The notes below the pieces were generated by a model that saw only the letters and a list, made by a program, of their open reading frames with translations, was not told where the DNA came from and searched no databases. Positions 10,621 to 19,850 of a stretch of 64,000 bases of DNA are shown here, piece after piece. The stretch comes from Cephalopachus bancanus. Lineage: Eukaryota > Chordata > Mammalia > Primates > Tarsiidae. Every line of letters starts with the position of its first letter. Position 1 is the stretch's first letter. The DNA lies in assembly GCA_027257055.1 (NCBI GenBank), contig JAPVLO010000275.1, positions 1,984,001-2,048,000 on the forward strand. Direction: 5' to 3'. The position numbers were made by a program, and so were the translations under genes.

Positions 10621-13505
10621 TGTGGCCTTCACTAAAGGGTGAGCTGGCTGTTGAGTGGGGCAACAGCAGATGTCAGAACGTCTGGGTGTTTTCCCTTAGC
10701 CTAGTCTGCTTCTCCAAGAAAGACCTTTCTAGTCTCCTGGCTGCCTGCATCCTGCGACCACAGAGCAGAGCTTGTAGGTCTCAGCATCCAATATCAATAT
10801 GTGCATTTAATCCTCCTGATCCCATTATGGCACCTCTACCCTTAACTGTGCCTGTGTCCGCAGCCCAAGAAACCCTCTTTTACTGTCTTCTGATAATAAG
10901 CATCCTGTCTTTTGTTAGGATGAGGAAGGGGTAGTTGTCAGGCCGCACAGTATTAGGGGTAGTGACTGGCATCTGAGTGCTCCTTAAATAAACTTTCAGC
11001 CATTCTGATTTTAGCCTCCTTCCCTGTCATGTGCAGGAATGCCTAGTGCCACCCATTTGTGAACCTTCTCGAGGATTCCACAGGGGCTGTTTTTAGCTTT
11101 CCTTCCCAGTTTTTATCTCAGGATTTTATTTTCTCAGGTCTCTTCATGTTTTAGCTTCTAAACTTGTGTTGCTGTTAGTCTTGCTCTCCCTATCCTTGTG
11201 GATTTCTACCTTACAACAAACAAATGCTGTTTCAGAGGCTCTGGAAGGAAGTTAAAGTCAACACATGCTATCCATCCCCCACCTTTACCCAGAAGCCTGA
11301 GCCTGTCCTTCAGTCTTTAGTCTTACTCCACATCTCAGTCTGCTGCTCACCCAAATCTTCCCTTCTCTGCCTTTTCATTCCTCCCATTTGAAAGGAGATG
11401 CCCCACCCTGGTATATACATCAGCCCTGTCAAAACCCTGCTTAGCAAGGACAACATGGACCCACAACTATGGTGAGATTTTTCTCTGGTAAAGAGAACCG
11501 TAACTATCTGGAAGATACTTCCGCGAGGGTTGGAAATAAAGGCTGTAGGCTTGGGACTGGAGTCAGAAAACTCCACAACAACCATCAAATGTTTGATGAG
11601 TAGATTACTGAGAAGCTAGCCAAGGCGCTGAGTTTTGTATCCAGAACGCCACAGGTCACAGCCTAAACCCTCTGGGAGGCTACGTTCATAGGGAACTATA
11701 GGACGCAACTATTGCAGAGGAACCTTGACCTAGGCCTGCATCCCTTCACCCAAAGCAGGCAGGTTCTATTCATGACTGTAGTAGCCCAAGGCATAGAATA
11801 GGGCACACTCACAGAAGGCCCACCATTGTACATGCAGGCTGGGGTGACCCAGCAGGGCTCAGGGAGAAAGTGGAGAGATGTGGCACCCTGATCGGGAGGA
11901 ATTTTTCTGGCTGGAGAAGGGCCAGGAAGATATGAGTGGCCGATAAGTCAGTGTAGGGCCAGCTCCTTCCTTAATGAAGTAACTGACTGGGACATGTGGT
12001 GGGAATGGAAGAACATTCTCATTCATACTTAGGACACAAGTCTCTTAAATGTCATCAACACAATCTGCCAGGGAGAAGGTCGAGTACTTTCTGCCCAGCA
12101 CAGACCCTCCTAGAGGGACTTGACCCAGCTCTGCACCTTTGTAGTCTCCTGAGGGAAGCAATTCAATCAGCAAGAGAAAATTCTAGGGTTTTTGTTACAG
12201 ACATCCAGGGTGTTCAAACGTCAGGGCAGGTTTACAGTTTGCCTAACATGTAACCCAGAATGATTGTCTCAGTTCCCCCTTGGTAACCTGGAAGGCCAAG
12301 TCTTTTCTACTTAGGTCCCAAATTTATTCGGTGAGAACCTGAACTCAGCTACCATTCTAAATTCTGAGACAGGACGACCACCCCCTTTCTGGGGTTTGCT
12401 GGGGTCGAGTGCCTGGGCTGCCACCATTCTCCTGGCTCCTCTCAGGATTCACCACCGGTGGCTGACTCCTTCGATCGGCGATTAAGCACGATGCACGGGG
12501 GCTGCAGACCCTGGTCTCAGATTCCCCGGGTCAGGAGTCAGGGGCAAGGGGCTGCCGGCGAGGGTCTGGAAAGGGCGGCGCAACAAGGTTTTGGGAGGCC
12601 CGACTCCGAGGCTGTAGCAGTCACCCACTGGTCCCTCCTGGGACCGCCTAGGCCTGGGGATGGCTGGGACCGCAGGCTGGCAGGGGCAGGGGAGTTGCCG
12701 GAGAGAGCCGAGGACAAGTGGCCCAGGCAGGGCGGCCGCGGGCGAGGCGCAGCCGAGCATTTCCTTCGGGAGGCCCAGACAGTGGGCGGGTGGGGCACGG
12801 GGGGCGGGTCCTCGCAGCTGGTGGCGTTTGAAGCCTCCCCGACCGCGGTGGGAGAGGGGCAGCCTCGAGAAGTTGGCAGCCGGCCTGGGCGGGACGGGGA
12901 GGAAGGGGCCCCGCGTTCCCCGAACGGCGGCGCCGACCGCCCTGGCACGTAGTTCACTTCTGCAGGCGCAGGCCGCGGTGGGCACGCTCCCCGCTGCGGG
13001 GCCAGCCGCCGGCCCCGGGCCTGCTCTGCTGCGGGCAGCCGGGCTCAGGGCAGCGCAGCGGCGCCTCGGGTCCCCGGGACGAGTCGGTTCCCCACGCGGA
13101 AGCCGCCTGCCCCGCCCGTGACCGCGCTCCCGCCCAGGCCGCGCCGACTCCCAGGGCTGAGGAGGAGCCGTGTGGAGGGACGCGCGGGCAGAGGCTCCAG
13201 GCGCGGTTCCGCGCGAAACGAGCCGCGGAAAGTGCGGCGCGAGCGAGTCCCGCCCCAGGCAAGGCCGGCGGCCCCGCGCCCACCAGGGCAGACACGCCTC
13301 CGCCGGCGCCGCTCGTGGGCAGGGCTGGAGGGACAAAAGGGCGCCCTCCAGAGCGCGCCCCTCGACGCGGGGCTCAAGGCTGTCACCGCAAACAAGCTCC
13401 GGCAGGGAGGCGCCCGCCAGGTCCCGCAGCGGGGGGCACGGGCAGCAGCCCGCGGGCGACACACCGGCCGCCACCCCCGAACGTCGTGCGTCAGCGCGCC
13501 CCGCT

Positions 13506-13788
13506 CCAATTTCCGCCCCTCCTCCCGCGGGCCGGGGGACACGCCCATTGGCGCGCCAAGGCCCCGCGGCCGGGCGGTCCCTCCCGGTGGCCCGGATTGG
13601 CCCGGCCGTGTCCTCACGGGCCAATGGCGTCCGCTCCTGCCCTCGGCCCCGCCCCCCGGGCGCGAGCGCGCGGCCGCTCCGTCCCGCCGGTGCGCGCGCC
13701 GGTCCCCGCCCCCTACGCGCGCGCAGCTCCCCGCGGCCGCCGCCGCCTGTAACCTGCGCCGCCAGGATGTGGCTGGGGGCTGACGTCG
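13506..13788 (+). promoter_or_regulatory. KLF13: KLF13 proximal promoter: CCAAT cluster, GC boxes, CRE
   Basis: Four CCAAT pentamers lie within 120 bp: 13,506-13,510 (+), 13,547-13,551 (-), 13,596-13,600 (-) and 13,621-13,625 (+). These are potential NF-Y sites. GC boxes (CCGCCCC type) follow near 13,645-13,660 and 13,705-13,715, and a CRE-like TGACGTCG is at 13,781-13,788. No TATA box is visible. The motifs are seen directly. Binding and the exact transcription start are inferred, most likely somewhere in about 13,640-14,100. Confidence 0.65.
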
Positions 13789-13879
13789 GGTCCAGATGTG
13801 GCCCCGGCCCCGCCCACCCCCGAGGCCCGGCCGCCCACAGCGAGCCGCGGCGCGCACGGCAGCTGTCCCGCCTGCCACA

Positions 13880-13924
13880 ATGCGCGGAGAAGCTGCGGCC
13901 ACGACCCGGCGCGGCCGTCCCTGA
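13880..13924 (+). promoter_or_regulatory. Possible upstream ORF 1 (14 codons plus stop)
   Basis: An ATG with A at -3 opens a 14-codon frame ending in TGA, 290 nt before the KLF13 start. It matters only if transcription starts upstream of it. Confidence 0.3.
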
Positions 13925-13992
13925 CGCCGCCGCTCGGCATCCTTAGGACCGGCCGCCGCTGACGCCGGCGGGCGCTGCTCGGCGTGCCCCCC

Positions 13993-14055
13993 ATGCGCGC
14001 ACTCTTCGGTGCCCGGCCGGACCGGCGCCTCGAGGACGCGGAGCCGCGCGGGTGA
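13993..14055 (+). promoter_or_regulatory. Possible upstream ORF 2 (20 codons plus stop)
   Basis: The ATG has C at -3 and C at +4, which is a weak context. It opens a 20-codon frame ending in TGA at 14,053-14,055, in the GC-rich probable 5' UTR of KLF13. It could lower translation of the main frame if it is included in the mRNA. Confidence 0.3.
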
Positions 14056-14150
14056 CGGCAGAGGCGGCTGCGCGCCCAGCCCAGCCCAGCCCGCGGAGAG
14101 GGCGCGCCGCGCCCCCGCCCCCGCCCGCTCTCCGGAGGCCGTGGGTGCGG

Positions 14151-14162
14151 ATGCGCCGCTAA
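14151..14162 (+). promoter_or_regulatory. Possible minimal upstream ORF 3 (three codons plus stop)
   Basis: ATG CGC CGC TAA ends 49 nt before the KLF13 start codon. The context is weak (C at -3). It is very likely inside the 5' UTR because it lies so close to the main start. Confidence 0.4.
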
Positions 14163-14211
14163 CGACGCGCAGCGACCCGCTCTGCCGCCGGCCCGCGCCG
14201 GAGCCCGCAGC

Positions 14212-14796
14212 ATGGCAGCCGCCGCCTATGTGGACCACTTCGCCGCCGAGTGCCTCGTGTCCATGTCAAGCCGCGCGGTGGTGCACGGGCCGCGGGAGGG
14301 GCCGGAGCCCCGGCCCGAGGGCGCGGCCGGCGCCGCCACCCCCGCGCCGCCCCGCGCCGAGGAGCGCCGCGACGGCAAGGACAGCGCCTCGCTCATCGTG
14401 GTGGCGCGGATCCTAGCGGACCTCAACCAGCAGGCGCCGGCGCCCGCCCCGGCGGAGCGCAGAGAGGGCGCCGCGGCCCGGAAGGCGAGGACCCCCTGCC
14501 GCCTGCCGCCCGCGCCGCCGCCCGCGCCCGAGCCCGCGTCCGCGTCCCCGGCGGCGAGGGCGCGGCGGCCGCGCCCCCCAGCCCCGCGTGGAGCGAGCCC
14601 GAGCCGGGGCTGGAGCCCGAGCGGGAGCCGGGGCCCGCGGGCGGCGGCGAGCCCGGCCTCAGACAAAGGGGCCGGCGGGGCCGGAGTCGCGCCGACCTCG
14701 AGTCCCCGCAGAGGAAGCACAAGTGCCACTACGCGGGCTGCGAGAAAGTTTACGGGAAGTCCTCGCACCTCAAGGCGCACCTGAGGACTCACACAG
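14212..14796 (+). CDS. KLF13: KLF13 exon 1, N-terminal regulatory region and zinc finger 1 (apparent 1-nt deletion)
   Basis: KLF13 is a nuclear C2H2 zinc-finger factor that binds GC/CACCC boxes. It is known as RFLAT-1, a late activator of CCL5 in T cells, and as a cardiac GATA4 partner. The ATG has a strong context (A at -3, G at +4). Residues 1-24 carry the conserved [20 protein letters not shown] segment, which fits the Sin3-interacting type of KLF9/13/14/16. A second conserved block, [12 protein letters not shown], follows at about 63-74, then an Ala/Pro-rich linker. Near 14,550 the frame changes: the conserved text ([16 protein letters not shown], then [17 protein letters not shown]) continues in the neighbouring frame, as if one G were missing from TCCCCGGCGG. 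Read literally, the start frame ends at a TGA at 14,782-14,784. Finger 1 (C-X4-C-X12-H-X3-H) begins at Cys codon 14,724. The exon ends at 14,796 before GTCAGT. Confidence 0.93.
14545..14556 (+). other. KLF13: Site of the apparent frameshift in KLF13 exon 1
   Basis: Codons TCC CCG at 14,545-14,550 are in the start frame. From 14,550 onward GGC GGC GAG GGC gives the family-typical Gly-Gly-Glu-Gly-Ala run only in the next frame. A CCCCGGG to CCCCGG loss accounts for the shift. With one added base, exons 1 and 2 together are 876 nt (291 residues plus stop), against 288 residues in human as remembered. Confidence 0.85.
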
Positions 14797-16781
14797 GTCA
14801 GTGGGGCGGCGCGGGCGCCCCGAGCGCGGGCCGGGCCCGCAGAGTGCCGGCACGCCCCCGGCCGGGGCAGGGGCGAGGCGGGGCTGGCGCGGCGGCGGCG
14901 GCCGGGGTCGGGCGGGCCGCGCCCGGCCCGCGCCCGGCCCCCGCCGCCCCGTCCTGCGCCCAGCCCCGCGCGCCGCGCGAGGCGGGTCCGAGCTCTCGCA
15001 GCCGGCGCCCGCCCGGCGACCGCGCCCCCGCCGGGCACGCCCCTTCCCCGGGCGCTCGGGCGGGGCCGCGGGGGCGGATGTCGTCATCCCGGCTGGGGGC
15101 GGGGACCCCGCCCAAGCCGGGGGGCTGCACGGGCAGGTGCGGGCGGGCTGGGTGGGGACCGTAGGCGTTGCTCGTGACTGGGGGCGCCCGCGGCGCTGGG
15201 GCGGGGGGGCTGCTCCTTCCTCCTCCCCTCCCCCGCCGGCCAGGCGCGCGCTCCGGAGGGAGGGGCGGCCGCGGCGGGCGAAGTTCACGCGGGGACAGGG
15301 CTCCCTTTAGCCACTCCGCACATTCTTCGCTCTCTTCTTCCTGTAATTTTTCCAGCGCTCTAAGGTTTAATTTGTCGGAACCGGAGCCAGCGGCGGCTCT
15401 GGCCGACGCGGGGGGGCTGTCCCGGCTCCCGGACCCGCCTGCGGCGCTTTGTGGGAGCCCCGCCCATCCGGTCGGCGGGGGCGCGCCCGGCCCCCGGGCT
15501 CCTCGGCCTGGGCGCTGGTTCCAGAACCGCGCCTTGCCCGCTGGCCGGCGCCGCCCTTCCCTACCCACCTCTCGCCTGCCTGGAGTTCGGGCGGGAGAGC
15601 AGCACCTGCCAAGGGCGTCCTGAGCCTCCAGCCAGGAGGCCGCGGACGCCGTCGCCCCCGTCAAGCCCAGGGCCGCCGTTCCCACCGCGCGGGCCTGGTG
15701 TTTATCGTAGATTCATCTGTGACAGGCTTTTGTTTGTTTCGTCTAAATCCAAACATGAAAACATTGTAATGGACAGCAGCCCTCCCCCAACTTTGGTCTA
15801 AAGACCCGTCTGTGTCTTCCGAGCTCACGGGAACTCTGCTGTGACACTTAACTCGTCGACTTTGGGAACAGGTTTAAAACCCACATACTTGATACTGTCA
15901 TGTTGTCACCAAAGGCTGTGTCTTCTCATTTGTAAGATAATTCACATGCTGATTAAAAGGCGCACACGCACAAAAACAAAAACTGTTGTTTTCGGATCCT
16001 AGAAGGTCCCTTTGTGTTGGTAAGTTTGAGACGGAGCGGCCTGAGGTCTGCAGGTGGGGCTTTGGGATCTCAGAGGAACTTTCTCCTCAGAGGCTGTCCC
16101 CAGGTCCCTGGCCCCTTGTTGTGGCCGTTCCAAACTACATGGCACGTGATGGGGTGGAGGGTGAAAGCGGGGCCATTTCTAGGCATTCTGGGTCAGTTGA
16201 AGGTGTGGGGACCTAAGTGGGGGGGCGGATAAGCGTAGGGCCCTGAGTTCACCTTGGGGACGCAGCTTCCCCGGTGGGTGTGGCTCTGGGGGAGGGGCCA
16301 GGCTAGGCTGGAAACCAAATGGACTCTGTGTACAGACTGGGGACAGCGCTTGGGGCGTGGCTGGGGTTGAGATCTGCTTTGAGGGGCGAGGTCGGTGCTA
16401 GGCGGGGTCCTTAAGTCAAGTTGGGTTAGCACCCCGCAGCCAGCGACGTGAATTGCGGAGGGGCTGGCCGAGGGGAGGGCCTCGCCTCCGTGGTAGGGGC
16501 GGGGTGGGGCGTGGCCGGCCCGGGCCCTTTGGAGACCCTACCCCCCTCGTGTTCAGGCTCTGCTGGCCCTGGGCAATATGGTGTCTAGAGGATTGGGGCA
16601 GGGGCACTGGGGACCTAGGCCTCCCGCAATGGTGTGGGGCCAGTCTCTTTGGAGTGCCTGGAAGCCAGAGGCAGGCAAAAGAGAGTGAAACCAACCCATT
16701 TGAGTGCCCGCAGCGTGCACGTCCATTCTTAGAGGAGGGAATGCACAGGCCGTGACAGAAGAAGGTGAGGGACTGGAAAGA

Positions 16782-16915
16782 ATGCAGATTTCTAGGCCCC
16801 AGTTGCTGACCTGCTACATCCAGTTCCAGCTTGCGGCTGGGAACTGCATTTTAAGTGGTACATACCCCAGGTGAATCTGATTATGAGGGTTCCATATCCT
16901 GAGAACCTGCCTCTG
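16782..16915 (+). mobile_element. MER5A-like hAT-Charlie MITE
   Basis: The start 'aatgcagatttctaggcccc', a palindrome-like middle and the late block 'ccaggtgaatctgattatgagggttcc' with 'gagaacctgcc' follow the MER5A non-autonomous DNA transposon. It is non-coding and old. Terminal repeats are too decayed to verify by eye. Confidence 0.65.
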
Positions 16916-18479
16916 GGAAGAGTCTGGTTCAGCATCTGGTGGAGGGCACCTGGGAAGCCCATTTCCAGTCCTTGCCCAGGTGTGCCAAACATGATAAGTA
17001 ACTGTTCACAGGGGGAGGAAGAAGCATCCCACAGAAGGGAGAATCTGGCCAGGTTGGCTCCAGGGATGACTAAGAGACCAGGCCACACTAGGAAGGCTTT
17101 GCTGCAGATCCTGGCTCTGAGTTGGCTATGGTTTGGTTTTTGGGTCTCCAGCAGCATTCTGGGGATCTCCACAGGCAGTGTCTGCGGTCATGCCAGGCCC
17201 TCTGCTCCACTAGGATACCCGTTGCCAGGACCCACAGTGATTTCATGGCAGGTGGGGAATATCAGAACTACTTTAACCAAAGGTAGCCAGCAGTTCTCTA
17301 CTGTTTAGCTCTGTGACCAGGGACAGGTTACCAGCCCTCCCTGCAAGATGTCTGCCCTGACTGCCTGGAGAGTCTTCAGGGAAGTGTGTTCGTGAATACG
17401 AAGACCCTTTGGGAAGTACAAAGATCTGTCTTGACTCTGGGGGCACCTGGTGTCCCTTAGCCACGACTCTGTTCTGTTCTCCTACTCCCACCTGGAACAG
17501 CTGCTTGCAACTCTCTGTCCTGGTCTGCTGTGTGACCACGTGGTCTCCCATTCCCTCAGTAGTCACTTTCTGTCACATTTAGGAAATTGTTGATGATATA
17601 ACAAATGGCATGATAAAACAACAAAGAAAAGCGCCTTTTGCACACAAGCTACTTACTGTTTGGCTAATCAGAATTTATCCCAGACCTGGGAAGTTCGCTA
17701 AAACCAGCTTTGGTTTGCAAATTTGCAAGACCCGAGCAGATTTTCTTGGAGGCTGAGGGGCTTTGATATGGAAATTCGGGGGCTTGCAGCTGAATAGGCT
17801 TCTTGAGGGCAGACCAGTGCCCCTGATCCTGCCGAGTCTTGCATTCAGGGATTTCTGCTTGTCTGGTGGGGCTTGATGAGCCTCCAGTGGAATGGCCACT
17901 CAGTCTTGGCAGAGAATCCCTGAATACATTCCTATCTATTCGTTCCCACAGATAATTGTGTTCAAAACTGCTCTGCACTCTGTTTTCTCTTGAGCACCCG
18001 GAACCAAAACATCTCCCCTCGTGGGGCCAACTGTGAGACTCGGGGCCCTACAGGAAGGTGCTGTGAAGGGCCCTATGGAGGGAGAACCCAAGGGATTTTC
18101 TGGTCACCTGGCTCTGTTGGAGGTGGAGGCGGGAAGTAGAGTAAGAGCTCATTTCCTCAGCCATTTCCTGTGATATTTTCGGTGGGGCTAGCCTGAAATT
18201 TATGTTTACCCACTGAAGTGGGGATTTGGTCATGACTGAGATTATTGGGGCAAGGTATTTAGGCCCCCTCTCCCAACACACCATCTGGCTTTAGAGCCAT
18301 GTTTCCAAGCACACTGCTTGCCCAGACACCCCCAGGCGCCTTGGGCACCTGACTGGGATCTCCTTCACTCAGGGCAAAGCCAGGCTTGCTGATGGCCAGT
18401 GCTTTGTTCAAGGATACGTCCAGGCCAGCGGCTCTGTTCCTGCTCCTCCTCACCACCACAGTCCGAGGCTGTCAGTGGC

Positions 18480-18880
18480 CCTAGTTGTGAAACTCTTCAA
18501 ACAATGCAGAAGTGTGTGCACACAATGCGCTGACTCCCCTTCCCCCGCTAACCACCATTACCCTATGTTGGTGTCTCTTTTGGTTGGATTTGCACGTGTG
18601 CATGTCTGTGTGTCCACACAGACATTTAAAAAATACACAAATAGGATTCTAGTAAATGTATTCATCTGCAGGCTTGTATTCTGTGTGTTTGTCTAAATGA
18701 GGCATCTTCATTCTTTTTCCTGACTGCGTAGTATGCCAAGGTGTGGTTATATGCTGAATCGTCACTTAGTGAAAGGATGGCTATGTTGCTGTTTTTGGTT
18801 TTGGCTGTTATGAGCCTTGCAGCAATGGACTCTGATGTGAGTCTGTCTTGCTGCAGAGGTGCTGACATTTCTGTAGAGTT
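18480..18880 (-). mobile_element. L1M-type LINE 3'-end fragment
   Basis: Read on the minus strand, the segment follows old L1M 3' tails. On the plus strand this shows as 'ccaccattaccctatgttgg', then 'cacacagacatttaaaaaat', then 'aggcatcttcattctttttcctgactgcgtagtatgcc'. No coding capacity remains. Confidence 0.55.
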
Positions 18881-19644
18881 GAGATTTGGTGGTATTTATG
18901 GGGTTGATGAGTGATTATGTTGACTCGAAAGACATCATGTTTTCAAAGGAAATAGACTGCAGTTCTTGGTTTCTCCTGTGCTGAGGGAGAGACCTGTTGT
19001 GTCACCACCACCCTTTTTGAAAGTTTTTGCTTCTTCCAGTTCTTCTTTTGTGTGAGTGAGAGCACTGAGAACATTTGTCACTCTCACAAGCCGGGTGACC
19101 TTTGGTTCTGTTTTCCGGAGTCTGGGGAGTGCATGGTGAGCAGGTGGGCCAGGTGACAGGTGGGCCAGGGCTAGGGGTGGCCAGCTGATAGGACCAGCAG
19201 CCCAATGTCTCTGAAACACAGCAGGGGCAGGGTCCTGACCCTTGGAGGAGGTGCTGAGCCGCCCACTTCAGCCCTGTTGGCTCCTGCTTTACACAAAGTT
19301 TAAATCCACTTGTTTATTTGGTTCCTAGACAGCGAATCAAAAGGGGAAAGGCAACATACATGTCACTGTCATGCACGTGTGTATGTGTATGTGTTCACGT
19401 ACATGACTGAAGAAATGCACACAGACAGTGCTGGGATAAATGCAGGACCATCTGTGGAGGACGGGTTGTTCCCCCGGCGGTCCTTGAGGCCTGCATGAGA
19501 GACTCTGTTAACTAACATTGATAGCCATGATCTTGAGTTACTAGGCCACTGTAATGAGCGTCTTTCAGAAGGCAGTTAAAATAGTTTTAAAAACTTCTAG
19601 AGTGGTATACTCAGGTCTCACAGTCCTATCTAAGATTTTCACAC

Positions 19645-19850
19645 TGCTTGCTAGGGTCCAGGCATTGTTCTGTTTGCTTTAGTTTATATCATATTATTTC
19701 ATCTTCACAAGAACCCTATGAAAGAGACATAATTGTTATTACTAATTTTCAAACAAGGAAATGAAGACCCATATAGGTTAAGAAATGTGTCCGAAGTCAC
19801 ACAACAAGTGAAGGTGGAGCCAGGGCTGGAACTGAGGCCTGTGTCTGGGC
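19645..19850 (-). mobile_element. MIR SINE, near full length, antisense
   Basis: The reverse of the MIR consensus is easy to follow: 'ggtccaggcattgttctgtttgc', 'atttcatcttcacaagaaccctatgaaagag', 'aaggaaatgaagacc', 'ggttaagaaatgtgtccgaagtcacacaac' and 'ggagccagggctggaactgaggcc'. It is the best-preserved MIR of the window. Confidence 0.85.

Larger units (their letters stand above)
1..12449. other. Intergenic region upstream of KLF13
   Basis: No coding gene is recognisable here. All open frames are short and carry no domain I know. The region is a patchwork of decayed interspersed repeats, listed separately, and unique sequence. The stretches 2270-2780, 3290-4670, 4800-6220, 6900-7400, 8080-8960 and 10,640-12,449 show no repeat or gene that I can name. 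A 10-nt C homopolymer lies at 3369-3378. In human, the DNA upstream of KLF13 on 15q13.3 is likewise intergenic as I remember it (TRPM1 is the next gene), which fits what is seen. Confidence 0.75.
12450..15710. promoter_or_regulatory. KLF13: KLF13 CpG island
   Basis: From about 12,450 to 15,710 the sequence becomes very G+C-rich and CpG-dense, with frequent CGCG, GCGGCC and CCGCCC strings. It contains no interspersed repeats. It covers the promoter, exon 1 and roughly the first 900 bases of the intron. Such islands mark broadly expressed TATA-less promoters. The long antisense and alternate-frame open stretches inside it are a by-product of GC richness (few stop codons) and are not annotated as genes. 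Confidence 0.92.

Noticed and set aside
12482..13624. 380-codon minus-strand open frame upstream of KLF13
   Set aside because: It lies in the CpG island, where stop codons are rare. The product is Arg/Pro/Ala/Gly-rich low-complexity sequence with no domain.
13045..14238. 397-codon minus-strand open frame across the promoter
   Set aside because: The same GC-composition effect applies. It overlaps the promoter and the start of KLF13 with no independent support.
14226..15038. 270-codon minus-strand frame opposite exon 1
   Set aside because: It is a shadow of the GC-rich KLF13 coding strand.
14250..15164. Long frame covering finger 1 and reading into the intron
   Set aside because: Only its middle part is KLF13. 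The 5' part is out of frame with the conserved N-terminus and the 3' part is intron after a good donor site.
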